Source: Flavobacterium johnsoniae UW101 | GTDB lineage: Bacteria > Bacteroidota > Bacteroidia > Flavobacteriales > Flavobacteriaceae | Direction: 5' to 3' | DNA: 64,000 nucleotides | Assembly (NCBI RefSeq): GCF_000016645.1 | Contig: NC_009441.1 | Coordinates: 558,001 to 622,000 of the forward strand | Shown: positions 42,478 to 50,841 of the stretch, piece by piece | Numbering within the stretch: the stretch's first letter is position 1 | Layout of the letters: each line of letters begins with the position of its first letter | The notes under the pieces: model-generated | Databases searched by the model: none | Told to the model about the DNA's origin: nothing | Seen by the model: the letters and a program-made list of their open reading frames with translations, nothing else | Translations under genes and position numbers: made by a program

Positions 42478-45342
42478 TTAACCTACAAGGTTGATGATCT
42501 TTCCAGGAACAATAATCACTTTATTTGGTATTCTACCGTCTAATTGTTTTTGAGTTCTTTCGTCTTTCATTACGATTTCTTCGATTTGTGCTGCGGTTAA
42601 ATCCAAAGGCAATTCGATTGTAAAACGCATTTTTCCATTAAAAGAAACTGGATATTCTTTATTCGTCTCAACTAAATGTTTTGCATCAAAAACAGGGAAA
42701 GCCACTTCTGAAATTGAAGTTTTATGTCCTAACTGTGCCCATAATTCTTCTGCAATGTGAGGCGCGTACGGTGAAACCAAAATTGCTAATGGCTCTAAGA
42801 TCGCTCTTGAATGACAGTTTTGAGAAGACAATTCGTTTACACAAATCATAAATTGAGAAACCGAAGTATTGAAAGAGAAATTCTCAATGTCTTCTGCTAC
42901 TTTTTTGATTGTTTTATGCAATGATTTTAAATTGTCTTTTGTTGGTTCGTCGTTGTTTACGATTAAACCATTATCATCAAAATACAATCTCCATAATTTT
43001 TTCAAGAAACCAAAAACTCCAGAAATACCAGCAGTATTCCAAGGTTTTGCCTGCTCTAATGGACCTAAGAACATTTCGTATAAACGTAATGTATCAGCAC
43101 CGTATTCTGCGCAGATATCATCTGGAGTTACAACATTATAGTATGATTTCGACATTTTTTCAACCTCGCGACCTACAATGTATTTGCCGTTTTCATCAAA
43201 AATAAATTCTGCTGTATTGAAATCTTCTCTCCAAGCTTTGAACTTTTCGATATTTAATTCATCCGAAGAATTAACAAAATGAACATCAACGCGAATTGGC
43301 TGTACATTTTGACCTTTAATTTTATTCTTAGATACAAAAGTATTTGTACCTTCTAATCTGTAAACATAAGCCGTTGTCCCCAAAATCATTCCCTGATTGA
43401 TCAGTTTTTTGAATGGTTCTTCAGTTGGAGCAAAACCTTTGTCTTTTAAAAATTTGTTCCAAAAACGAGAATACAATAAGTGACCTGTTGCGTGCTCACT
43501 TCCTCCAATGTATAAATCTACATTTTCCCAATAAGCCAAAGCTTCTTTGCTTGCAAATTCATTTTCGTTGTGTGCATCCATATAACGCATCCAATACCAT
43601 GAACTTCCCGCCCATCCTGGCATTGTATTCAATTCTAAAGGAAAAATCGAAACATTATCAACTAAATCTGTATTGACAACTTTATTTTCTTTTATGTCCC
43701 AAGCCCAAACTGCTGCATTTCCTAAAGGAGGCAAACCGTCTTCTGTTGGTAAATACTTCTCTACTTCTGGCAAAATAATTGGCAAATGCTGTGTATCGAT
43801 CATTTTAGGCAATCCATTCACATAATAAACCGGGAACGGTTCACCCCAATAACGCTGACGAGAGAAAACAGCATCACGCAAACGGTAATTGGTTTTACCT
43901 TTTCCTTGTCCGATTTCTTCTAACTTATAAATTGCTTTTGCTGTCGCGTCTTTGTAGTTTAATCCATTTAAGAAATCAGAAGCTGCGATTTCAACGTTGT
44001 CTTTTGATCCGTAAGCAGCTTCAGAAATATCAACATTAGCGAAGATATTTTTGATTTCCTGCATTCCGTTCTGACCTTTAAAGAAATTAGCGAAAGCATA
44101 ATCTCTTTCATCTCCGCAAGGAACCGCCATTACAGCACCTGTCCCATAACCTGCCAAAACATAATCACCAATCCAAACCGGAATAGCTTCTTTTGTAAAT
44201 GGATGTTCTGCATAAGCTCCAGTAAATACACCAGAAATAGTTTTTACATCGGCCATACGCTCACGCTCCGAACGTTTTGCTGTTTTTTCGATATACGCTT
44301 CAACAGCTTCTTTTTGTTCTGGAGTTGTAATTTTAGCAACCAAATCGTGTTCTGGTGCCAAAGTCATAAAAGTAACTCCAAAAATAGTATCAGGACGAGT
44401 AGTGAAAACCTCGATTACTTCATCGTGATTTTTCACATTAAAAGTCACCAAAGCCCCAACCGATTTCCCGATCCAGTTTCTTTGAGATTCTTTTATAGAC
44501 TCACTCCAATCGATATCATTTAAACCTTGAAGTAAGCGTTCGGCATAAGCAGAAATTCGCATACTCCATTGTGTCATTTTTTTTCTTATAACAGGAAAAC
44601 CTCCACGTTCTGAAACTCCGTTTACGATTTCGTCATTTGCCAAAACAGTTCCTAAGCCTGGACACCAGTTTACTTCGGTTTCTGCCAAATACGTCATTCT
44701 GTATTGCAACAAGATTTTCTCTTTTTGGTCATCAGAATAAGATTTCCATTCATCAGCCGTAAAAATCGTAACATTATCGTCGCAAACTGCTTCAACCAAT
44801 GCATTTCCGCTTTCTTCAAAAACAGTTACAAGCTCTGAAATATCAAATGCTTTTCCTTGTTTTCTGCAATACCAAGAGTTGAACAATTGGATAAAAATCC
44901 ATTGTGTATGTTTGTAATAATCAGGATTTGATGTACGCACTTCACGCGCCCAGTCAAATGAAAAACCAATTTTATCTAATTGTTTTCTATAACCCGCAAT
45001 TTGTTTTCCTTCTTTGTCAACACCGCCGTCAATATTTACGCGTGTTGTATCTTCTGGACGCTGTCCTGTCTGAATCGCATATTGTTCTGCAGGTAATCCA
45101 AAACTATCGTAACCCATTGGGTGCAAAACATTGAAACCTTGATGTCTCTTGAAACGAGAATAGACATCTGAAGCTATATAACCCAGCGGGTGCCCAACGT
45201 GTAATCCTGCTCCAGATGGATAAGGAAACATATCGAGAACATAATGTTTCGGTTTTTCAGAGTTATTTTTTGCTGCAAAAGTTTGATTTTCTGCCCAATA
45301 TTTTTGCCATTTGGCTTCAATTTCGTTTGGATTGTACTTCAT
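42478..45342 (-). CDS. leuS: Leucyl-tRNA synthetase
   Basis: A 954-residue class I synthetase that charges tRNA-Leu. HIGH is HVGH (48-51) in YPSGAGLHVGHPLGY. The CP1 editing domain (about 225-430) includes TTRPDTIFGVTFMTLAPEHD. KMSKS is intact in VEKMSKSYYN. The anticodon and C-terminal domains are complete, ending GKIINLVG. The 5' leader is made of five CTTAG octamers (45345-45381), and the promoter is at 45406-45436. Confidence 0.97.
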   Translation of the reverse strand: MKYNPNEIEAKWQKYWAENQTFAAKNNSEKPKHYVLDMFPYPSGAGLHVGHPLGYIASDVYSRFKRHQGFNVLHPMGYDSFGLPAEQYAIQTGQRPEDTTRVNIDGGVDKEGKQIAGYRKQLDKIGFSFDWAREVRTSNPDYYKHTQWIFIQLFNSWYCRKQGKAFDISELVTVFEESGNALVEAVCDDNVTIFTADEWKSYSDDQKEKILLQYRMTYLAETEVNWCPGLGTVLANDEIVNGVSERGGFPVIRKKMTQWSMRISAYAERLLQGLNDIDWSESIKESQRNWIGKSVGALVTFNVKNHDEVIEVFTTRPDTIFGVTFMTLAPEHDLVAKITTPEQKEAVEAYIEKTAKRSERERMADVKTISGVFTGAYAEHPFTKEAIPVWIGDYVLAGYGTGAVMAVPCGDERDYAFANFFKGQNGMQEIKNIFANVDISEAAYGSKDNVEIAASDFLNGLNYKDATAKAIYKLEEIGQGKGKTNYRLRDAVFSRQRYWGEPFPVYYVNGLPKMIDTQHLPIILPEVEKYLPTEDGLPPLGNAAVWAWDIKENKVVNTDLVDNVSIFPLELNTMPGWAGSSWYWMRYMDAHNENEFASKEALAYWENVDLYIGGSEHATGHLLYSRFWNKFLKDKGFAPTEEPFKKLINQGMILGTTAYVYRLEGTNTFVSKNKIKGQNVQPIRVDVHFVNSSDELNIEKFKAWREDFNTAEFIFDENGKYIVGREVEKMSKSYYNVVTPDDICAEYGADTLRLYEMFLGPLEQAKPWNTAGISGVFGFLKKLWRLYFDDNGLIVNNDEPTKDNLKSLHKTIKKVAEDIENFSFNTSVSQFMICVNELSSQNCHSRAILEPLAILVSPYAPHIAEELWAQLGHKTSISEVAFPVFDAKHLVETNKEYPVSFNGKMRFTIELPLDLTAAQIEEIVMKDERTQKQLDGRIPNKVIIVPGKIINLVG

Positions 45343-45344
45343 TT

Positions 45345-45381
45345 CTAAGTGACTAAGATTCTAAGTTACTAAGGTTCTAAG
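45345..45381 (-). repeat. Octamer-period repeat forming the leuS leader
   Basis: On the minus strand CTTAG (plus CTAAG) starts at 45345, 45353, 45361, 45369 and 45377: five units at exact 8-bp period, the last ending 3 bp before ATG. It lies inside the transcribed leader. Confidence 0.75.
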
Positions 45382-45405
45382 CTTTTCACTAAATTAATTT
45401 AGCCG

Positions 45406-45436
45406 CAAATTTACATTTATTGTTGTTTGTTACAAA
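45406..45436 (-). promoter_or_regulatory. Promoter of leuS
   Basis: On the minus strand TTTG (45436-45433), N19, TAAATTTG (45413-45406): a full match to the Bacteroidota consensus. The transcript would start near 45400, giving a leader of about 55 bases. Confidence 0.7.
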
Positions 45437-45529
45437 GCTATTTCATTGACAAACAAATAAAACTTCAAAATACTTATCCTAATTAAGTAAAAATACGTAA
45501 TATTGAATCTACATTAACTATTCCATTTT

Positions 45530-46126
45530 ATGAAAACAAAAAACTACATACTAATTCTGTTCATTGCATTTTGTTGTTCAATGTGTAATTCTTCCAAAAA
45601 AGACAAAGAAGAAACTATTTCTAAAGAAAAAATCTCAAAAAACCCAAAACATGGACACCCAACCCTTACTGCCGAAGACAGTTTGAAACTGGTTAATCAT
45701 TCTATTGAAGTAAAAGGCGATGTTGAGTTTTCACTACAACTAACTGTTGATTCACTAAAAAAAATGAAAGTTGTTACTATTGACAATCTAAAAGTTACTG
45801 GAAAAAATGGAGAAACCAAGAGAATTATTAAAGCCTGCAAAGGTGTTCTTTTGAAAGATATTTTAGAAAAAGCCAAAATCAGACAAAACGGACATAAAGA
45901 CCGCAATTTTTATATCGTAGCCAGAGCTTCAGACGATTATAAAGCAACTTTTTCATGGGCTGAAATTTTTAATAACCCAACAGGCGAAAATACTTATGTA
46001 TTGTTTGAAGAAAACGGAAAACCTGTTAAAAACGGTGAAATGATTTTGATTTGTAAAAACGACATCAAAACTGGACCAAGACATGTTTACTGGCTTAAGA
46101 GCATTGAGGTTTACAAAGTGAAATAG
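45530..46126 (+). CDS. Lipoprotein with molybdopterin-oxidoreductase-like domain
   Basis: A 198-residue lipoprotein: lipobox SMC (Cys19) then a Lys/Glu-rich linker. The C-terminal about 140 residues resemble the oxidoreductase molybdopterin-binding fold: SIEVKGDVEFSLQLTVDSLKKM, KACKGVLLKDILEKAKI, YKATFSWAEIF, ILICKNDIKTGPRHVYWLKS. The molybdenum-ligand cysteine of sulfite-oxidase-type enzymes, expected in the TLxC strand, is not seen, so catalysis is doubtful. It may only bind a pterin-like or other ligand. Monocistronic, divergent from leuS. Confidence 0.75.
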   Translation: MKTKNYILILFIAFCCSMCNSSKKDKEETISKEKISKNPKHGHPTLTAEDSLKLVNHSIEVKGDVEFSLQLTVDSLKKMKVVTIDNLKVTGKNGETKRIIKACKGVLLKDILEKAKIRQNGHKDRNFYIVARASDDYKATFSWAEIFNNPTGENTYVLFEENGKPVKNGEMILICKNDIKTGPRHVYWLKSIEVYKVK

Positions 46127-46138
46127 TTTTTTTGAGAG

Positions 46139-46261
46139 TTTAACCGCAAAGTACGCAAGGTTTACGCAGAGTTCGCAAAGCTTTATCAACACAAAGCTTT
46201 GCGAACTTTGCGCTTATATAAGGTTAGAGAATTAAAAAACCTTGCGTACTTTGCGGTTAAA
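46139..46261. repeat. Nested palindrome of the 'taaccgcaaag / cgcaagg' family
   Basis: Outer arms of 25 bp (46139-46163 and 46237-46261) are perfect complements around TTTAACCGCAAAGTACGCAA. Inner arms (46170-46184 and 46193-46207, AGTTCGCAAAGCTTT) are also perfect. The whole gap between the lipoprotein gene and ftsX can form a two-tier cruciform. Related wording is at 421-462. Confidence 0.85.
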
Positions 46262-46368
46262 TCAACATTTTATTCAATATCAAATCGTATATTTATAATA
46301 CAAAAGTTTGTTATTAACTTTAAATAAAGAAATTCTTTATTATTTTTACCCCATAATTTAAGCATACT

Positions 46369-47244
46369 ATGAGTTCTAACTTTGATAAATTTCAAAAACG
46401 CAGGTTAATTTCCTCTTATTTTTCGGTAGTATTAAGTGTCTTCTTAGTTTTATTCCTTTTGGGAGTACTAGGATTATTTATCATTAATTCTAAAAAACTG
46501 GCTGACGATTTTAAAGAAAAAATCGCTATGACAGTTTTCTTTAAAAATGAGGCAAATGACAGTATTATCAAAGCTTTTAACTCTGAATTAAAAAGAGCTC
46601 CTTTTGCTCTTTCGTATGTTTATGTAACAAAAGAAAAAGCTGCAAAAGAACATACTGATATTATTGGAGAAGATTTCCTGACCTTTTTAGGAGAAAATCC
46701 TTTATTGAACTCATACGACATTCATTTAAAAGCAGATTACGTTGAACGTGACAGCATTTTAAAAATAGAAAGTGCTTTGCGTAAAAACACGATGATCGAA
46801 GATATCGTGTATGACAAACAATTGGTGAATCTGGTAAATGACAATATCAAAAAAGTTAGTATGTGGATTTTAATCATAAGCGGTTTCCTTACTGTAATAG
46901 CCGTTTTATTAATTAACAGTTCACTTCGTTTGTCTATACATTCTAATCGTTTTATTATTAAAACCATGCAGATGGTGGGCGCAACAAAATCGTTTATTCG
47001 TAAGCCTTTTGTAATGCGAAGCGTAAAACTGGGAATGCTGGGTGCTTTATTGGCAATCATAGCCTTAATTGGTCTTTTATTTTATGTAGAAACGAATTTC
47101 CCTGGTTTAGGAATTTTAGAAGACAAAGCTTTAATTGGATTAGTATTATTGGCCGTTTTCGGATTAGGCGTTTTAATTACATGGGTAAGTACGCATTTTG
47201 CAACACAGCGATTCCTGAATTTAAGAACTGACGATCTTTATTAG
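46369..47244 (+). CDS. ftsX: Cell division protein FtsX
   Basis: A 291-residue membrane protein of the FtsX/permease family. The first helix (about 17-40) is followed by a periplasmic loop with VFFKNEANDSIIKAF and VYVTKEKAAKEH, then helices at about 165-190, 220-245 and 260-282. FtsX works with FtsE to activate murein hydrolases at the division site. ftsE is not adjacent here. It heads the conserved cluster with DUF3098, uppP and truB. Confidence 0.93.
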   Translation: MSSNFDKFQKRRLISSYFSVVLSVFLVLFLLGVLGLFIINSKKLADDFKEKIAMTVFFKNEANDSIIKAFNSELKRAPFALSYVYVTKEKAAKEHTDIIGEDFLTFLGENPLLNSYDIHLKADYVERDSILKIESALRKNTMIEDIVYDKQLVNLVNDNIKKVSMWILIISGFLTVIAVLLINSSLRLSIHSNRFIIKTMQMVGATKSFIRKPFVMRSVKLGMLGALLAIIALIGLLFYVETNFPGLGILEDKALIGLVLLAVFGLGVLITWVSTHFATQRFLNLRTDDLY

Positions 47245-47318
47245 TTTTAGATTGCAGATTTTAGATTGCAGATTTTAGATTTAAAAAAAAATGCCTTCGA
47301 CTTCGCTCAGGCTGACAA
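47245..47318. repeat. Heptamer/14-mer repeat plus 'ttcgacttcgctcag' element
   Basis: TTTTAGATTGCAGA is repeated twice and a half (47245-47280), i.e. two 7-bp units per period. AATGCCTTCGACTTCGCTCA (47290-47309) is followed by GGCTGACAA. A second copy of the latter, slightly varied, is at 47612-47641, and a partial one near 36044. Confidence 0.65.
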
Positions 47319-47328
47319 ACACATAAAA

Positions 47329-47586
47329 ATGAAAAACAACAACAATAAAGAAGAACAACAAGTTCAAAAACAGGAATTCCTTTTTGACGGTATCAATTAT
47401 AAAATTTTATTAATTGGTATTGCTGTAATTGCATTAGGATTTATTTTAATGTCTGGCGGAGGAAGTGATAATTCAAATGTTTTTAATGAGGATGTTTTTA
47501 GTTTTAGACGTATTCGTTTAGCTCCAACCACTGTTTTAATTGGTTTTGGAATCACGATTTATTCTATTTTCAAAAAATCTAAATAA
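47329..47586 (+). CDS. DUF3098 small membrane protein
   Basis: An 85-residue protein with two membrane helices: about 25-42 (LLIGIAVIALGFILMSGG) and 65-80 (PTTVLIGFGITIYSIF). Between them is an acidic loop ending FSFRRIRLA. This fits DUF3098, a family found almost only next to ftsX in Bacteroidota. A role in division or envelope is likely but unproven. The ATG at 47329 (MKNNNNK) is chosen because the upstream part (from 47266) is the repeat. Confidence 0.85.
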   Translation: MKNNNNKEEQQVQKQEFLFDGINYKILLIGIAVIALGFILMSGGGSDNSNVFNEDVFSFRRIRLAPTTVLIGFGITIYSIFKKSK

Positions 47587-47611
47587 TATAGGTTTATAGA
47601 TTTCCTATTGA

Positions 47612-47641
47612 AATGCCCTTGGACTTCGCTCAGGTTGACAA
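47612..47641. repeat. Second copy of the 'cttcgctcag' element
   Basis: AATGCCCTTGGACTTCGCTC, then AGGTTGACAA: a varied copy of the element at 47290-47318. Both precede genes of the same cluster. Confidence 0.6.
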
Positions 47642-47675
47642 TCTGAAATCTAGAATCTGAAATCTAAAATTCTAA
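47641..47675 (+). repeat. Heptamer leader repeat abutting uppP
   Basis: ATCTGAA, ATCTAGA, ATCTGAA, ATCTAAA, ATTCTAA: five units of exactly 7 bp, ending at the base before ATG 47676. Confidence 0.8.
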
Positions 47676-48473
47676 ATGAACACATTACAAGCTATCGTTC
47701 TTGCCGTTATTGAAGGAATTACAGAATTTTTACCTGTTTCTTCAACCGGACACATGATTATTGCCTCTTCTTTTTTTGGAATCGCACACGAAGATTTCAC
47801 TAAACTTTTTACGATTGTTATTCAGCTTGGCGCTATACTTTCGGTTGTCGTTTTATACTTCAAACGTTTTTTTCAAACTCTTGATTTTTACTTTAAACTT
47901 TTAGTCGCTTTTATTCCGGCTGTAGTTTTAGGATTATTATTGAGTGACTTTATCGACGGATTATTAGAAAACCCGGTTACAGTTGCGGTTTCACTTTTAA
48001 TAGGCGGATTGATTTTATTAAAAGTTGATGAATGGTTTAACAATCCAAACGCGGCCGAAACTTCACAGAAAATCACGTATTTACAAGCTCTTAAAATTGG
48101 ATTATTTCAATGTATCGCGATGATTCCCGGAGTTTCACGAAGCGGTGCCAGTATTGTTGGCGGAATGTCTCAAAAATTATCCAGAACAACTGCTGCTGAA
48201 TTTTCATTTTTCCTGGCCGTTCCAACCATGTTAGGAGCAACGGTAAAAAAATGCTACGATTATTATAAAGCAGGATTTGAATTATCTCACGATCAGGTAA
48301 ATATTTTAATCATTGGAAATGTTGTGGCTTTTATTGTAGCACTTCTTGCTATTAAAACTTTTATTAGCTTTTTGACTAAAAACGGCTTTAAAGTATTTGG
48401 CTATTACAGAATAATTGCCGGAATCATTTTATTACTGATTCACTTTTTCATTCACCCGCTTACCATTATATAA
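47676..48473 (+). CDS. uppP: Undecaprenyl-diphosphatase
   Basis: A 265-residue integral membrane enzyme that dephosphorylates undecaprenyl pyrophosphate to recycle the peptidoglycan lipid carrier and gives bacitracin tolerance. Family motifs are intact: [16 protein letters not shown] (13-28) and [14 protein letters not shown] (about 157-170). About eight helices. The stop overlaps the truB start by one base (TAATG), so they are translationally coupled. Confidence 0.96.
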   Translation: MNTLQAIVLAVIEGITEFLPVSSTGHMIIASSFFGIAHEDFTKLFTIVIQLGAILSVVVLYFKRFFQTLDFYFKLLVAFIPAVVLGLLLSDFIDGLLENPVTVAVSLLIGGLILLKVDEWFNNPNAAETSQKITYLQALKIGLFQCIAMIPGVSRSGASIVGGMSQKLSRTTAAEFSFFLAVPTMLGATVKKCYDYYKAGFELSHDQVNILIIGNVVAFIVALLAIKTFISFLTKNGFKVFGYYRIIAGIILLLIHFFIHPLTII

Positions 48474-49162
48474 TGACACCTGAAGAATATTTAGAAGGAC
48501 AAGTTTTACTGATAGACAAACCTTTAAAATGGAGTTCGTTTCAGGCAGTTAACAAATTAAAATACCTTTTAATTAATAAAGTAGGACTTCCAAAAAAGTT
48601 CAAAATTGGTCACGCCGGAACTTTAGATCCTTTAGCAACAGGATTATTATTAATCTGCACCGGAAAATTCACAAAAAAAATTTCTGAACTTCAAGGACAG
48701 GCAAAAGAATACACGGGAACATTTTATATTGGAGCCACTACTCCATCGTATGATTTAGAAACCGAAATCGATCAGACTTTCCCAACAGAACATATTAACG
48801 AAGTTCTAATTCACGAAACGGTAAAACAGTTTTTAGGCGAAATCGATCAAAAACCGCCTATTTTTTCAGCTATTAAAAAAGACGGAGTTCGTTTGTATGA
48901 ACATGCACGTGCCGGAGAATCAATCGAAATTGAAAGCAGAAAAACAACAATTCACGAATTTGAAATCACCCGCATTGCATTGCCTGAAATTGACTTTAGA
49001 GTAGTTTGCAGTAAAGGAACTTATATTCGTTCGCTTGCTTACGATTTTGGAAAAGCAATGAATTCAGGTTCGCATTTAACCGTTTTACGCCGAACCAAAA
49101 TTGGTGATTATGATGTAAAAAATGCGATTGACATTACTTTATTCGAAGAAAGTCTTCAATAG
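48473..49162 (+). CDS. truB: tRNA pseudouridine(55) synthase
   Basis: A 229-residue enzyme that makes pseudouridine 55 in the T-arm of tRNAs. Catalytic Asp52 is in GHAGTLDPLATGLL. Other motifs are KPLKWSSFQAVN, YTGTFYIGATTPSYDLE and CSKGTYIRSLAYDFG. The C-terminal PUA domain is reduced or absent, as in short bacterial forms. It overlaps uppP. Confidence 0.95.
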   Translation: MTPEEYLEGQVLLIDKPLKWSSFQAVNKLKYLLINKVGLPKKFKIGHAGTLDPLATGLLLICTGKFTKKISELQGQAKEYTGTFYIGATTPSYDLETEIDQTFPTEHINEVLIHETVKQFLGEIDQKPPIFSAIKKDGVRLYEHARAGESIEIESRKTTIHEFEITRIALPEIDFRVVCSKGTYIRSLAYDFGKAMNSGSHLTVLRRTKIGDYDVKNAIDITLFEESLQ

Positions 49163-49230
49163 AAACAACAGATTTTGTTTATCCGTTTCATGGATACACT
49201 TACTGTTTTTTTTAAAAACTTTAAATAAAT

Positions 49231-49264
49231 AAAAAAGCACATTACTAAATGAAAGTAATGTGCC
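49231..49264 (-). terminator. Minus-strand terminator
   Basis: GCACATTAC (49237-49245) and GTAATGTGC (49255-49263) form a 9-bp stem. The T6 run follows only on the minus strand, so it ends a minus transcript arriving from the microprotein, not truB. The remaining gene-free sequence of this gap (49163-49230 and 49387-49580) shows no other structure. Confidence 0.85.
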
Positions 49265-49308
49265 AGGCTTTAAAAAACAAGTAATACTATTTCATACTTA
49301 TTTTAAAT

Positions 49309-49386
49309 TTAATAGTGAGGCACATTTTTTCCTCCAAATAAAAATGTAGAGAAGAAATCATAAAACCTTTCGAATAACTTTTTCAT
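49309..49386 (-). CDS. Candidate 25-residue aromatic microprotein
   Basis: A reading frame of 25 codons plus stop with an ATG start. The predicted peptide has an amphipathic N-terminal part rich in Phe (MKKLFERFYDFFSTFLFGG) and ends in NVPHY. It is preceded by an A-rich leader and followed, 45 bp after the stop, by a minus-strand terminator that has no other nearby client. This supports a short transcript of its own. No family recognised; it could instead be a non-coding RNA. Confidence 0.45.
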   Translation of the reverse strand: MKKLFERFYDFFSTFLFGGKNVPHY

Positions 49387-49580
49387 AATAGTGTATTTTA
49401 ATTGTTAGACATTAAACAAACACCAATAAAAAGAGTAAATCAGAAAGTTATAATAGAAGTGGGATGGTTTTACTAAATTACAAATTTTCTTAATAAGAAA
49501 AAAATTTAAACCCATTTTTTAACTTCTTATTTCTTTTATTATCAATACCTTACTAACAAAAACACACTTTTAAATAGTTA

Positions 49581-50198
49581 TTACAGCCTATTATATTTAA
49601 TATTTTCCATAATTTCGACCAATTCACTTTGAACAGATATTCCTTTATCTGCCAAATACCATAATTGCAGATCCGTTTTGATTTTTTCATCAATTGGACC
49701 GACTTCTCTTTTATGGGTTTCCATTAATTCTGTGGCGCCTTTTGGCCTAGGTCCCCAATCTGCACGGACAATTCCGGCTTCTTTACAAATTACAATAACT
49801 TTCGGGATTGCCCTGCCGTTATTGGTTAAGTATTGATTCATTAATTCATCATTTTCATCACGAAGAACAATTCGAAGATCAATTTTTTTATCAGATTCGT
49901 GAGCCATTTTATTCAAAATTGGAAGAATCTGCGCTGCATCTCCGCACCAGCCTTCAGAAATTACAAGCCAGATGTAGTGATTATCTAAATGCCTTAATTT
50001 TGAAATGGCAACTTCAGAAATTGTAATTGTTTTTTCTAAACGATTCATTCTGGCTTCGTTTAGTTTCGAATAATTCGTGAGACTTTCAGACTGCTGGCTT
50101 CCAGTTGATTTTCCTTCAGATAATAAATCGGTAACTAATTTTCGATATTCAGCATACGAATAGCTGTTGAATAATGCTTTTGCTACAGTACTTTTCAT
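49581..50198 (-). CDS. Thioredoxin-family protein
   Basis: A 205-residue soluble protein. The thioredoxin-like part is at about 70-170: YIWLVISEGWCGDAAQILPIL holds the active-site position, then DLRIVLRDENDELMNQYL and the cis-Pro region RAIPKVIVI. The usual CxxC is CGDA, so only one cysteine remains and a classical disulfide exchange is unlikely. Members of this group are often annotated as thioredoxin family and may act on single thiols or bacillithiol-like compounds. Monocistronic. Confidence 0.82.
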   Translation of the reverse strand: MKSTVAKALFNSYSYAEYRKLVTDLLSEGKSTGSQQSESLTNYSKLNEARMNRLEKTITISEVAISKLRHLDNHYIWLVISEGWCGDAAQILPILNKMAHESDKKIDLRIVLRDENDELMNQYLTNNGRAIPKVIVICKEAGIVRADWGPRPKGATELMETHKREVGPIDEKIKTDLQLWYLADKGISVQSELVEIMENIKYNRL

Positions 50199-50290
50199 AG
50201 AGGTTTATTTTGCTTACTATAAAATTAATGATTTTAAAAAGATGAAAGAATGACTTTTGTCATTTTGAAGGAAGATTATATACAACAAAC

Positions 50291-50824
50291 CTAAAGATCA
50301 TCTTCTGTTACTTCATTAAGCCAATCTGAGATATCTTCTTTTTTATTTAAACGTAATGCCCTTATAGTATTTGAACTATCAGGTGGAACAACTTCGACAT
50401 TTATGTAAACTTTGTCTCTCGGCTGATTTAAAGAAAAAATTCCTTTCTTATCCAATAATTCCATCGCCAAAACCATTGCTTCAATACGAAAATCTATTTC
50501 TTTAAAGTATTCAATTTCATCATCTAGATCAAGTTTTCGAACATAAAATAATTCTCTAACAATCTCAAAATTTTCTTCACCAAAATTAAAATAAGGAGAA
50601 TCTCCATAAAACCACTTTAATAAATCAGCATCCTCATCTGAAGTTTCTTTACGAAAAACTTCTAATGCTTCTCTCGACCAAGCTGATATAAATGGAGGCA
50701 AAGCTTCGCCTGTAGTTATTAATACACAATAATAATAGCTCTCTTTATTTTCAAATAAACTTAAAAATGATTTTTCGGCAGCAGTTGCAATTTCTTTTAC
50801 TAATAAAATAAGTTCATCTTTCAT
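50291..50824 (-). CDS. DUF4303-like protein, possibly an immunity protein
   Basis: A 177-residue acidic cytoplasmic protein. The pattern YYYCVLITTGEALPPFISAW, SREALEVF, then WFYGDSPYFNFGEENFEIV fits DUF4303, a family often found as immunity proteins of contact toxins. No signal peptide. It follows another hypothetical on the same strand after 17 bp. No toxin gene is next to it here, so an immunity role is only an inference. Confidence 0.65.
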   Translation of the reverse strand: MKDELILLVKEIATAAEKSFLSLFENKESYYYCVLITTGEALPPFISAWSREALEVFRKETSDEDADLLKWFYGDSPYFNFGEENFEIVRELFYVRKLDLDDEIEYFKEIDFRIEAMVLAMELLDKKGIFSLNQPRDKVYINVEVVPPDSSNTIRALRLNKKEDISDWLNEVTEDDL

Positions 50825-50841
50825 TATGTTTAAACATTAAT

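Noticed and set aside
47888..48076. Minus-strand frame inside uppP
   Set aside because: Antisense to a conserved gene and short; composition only.
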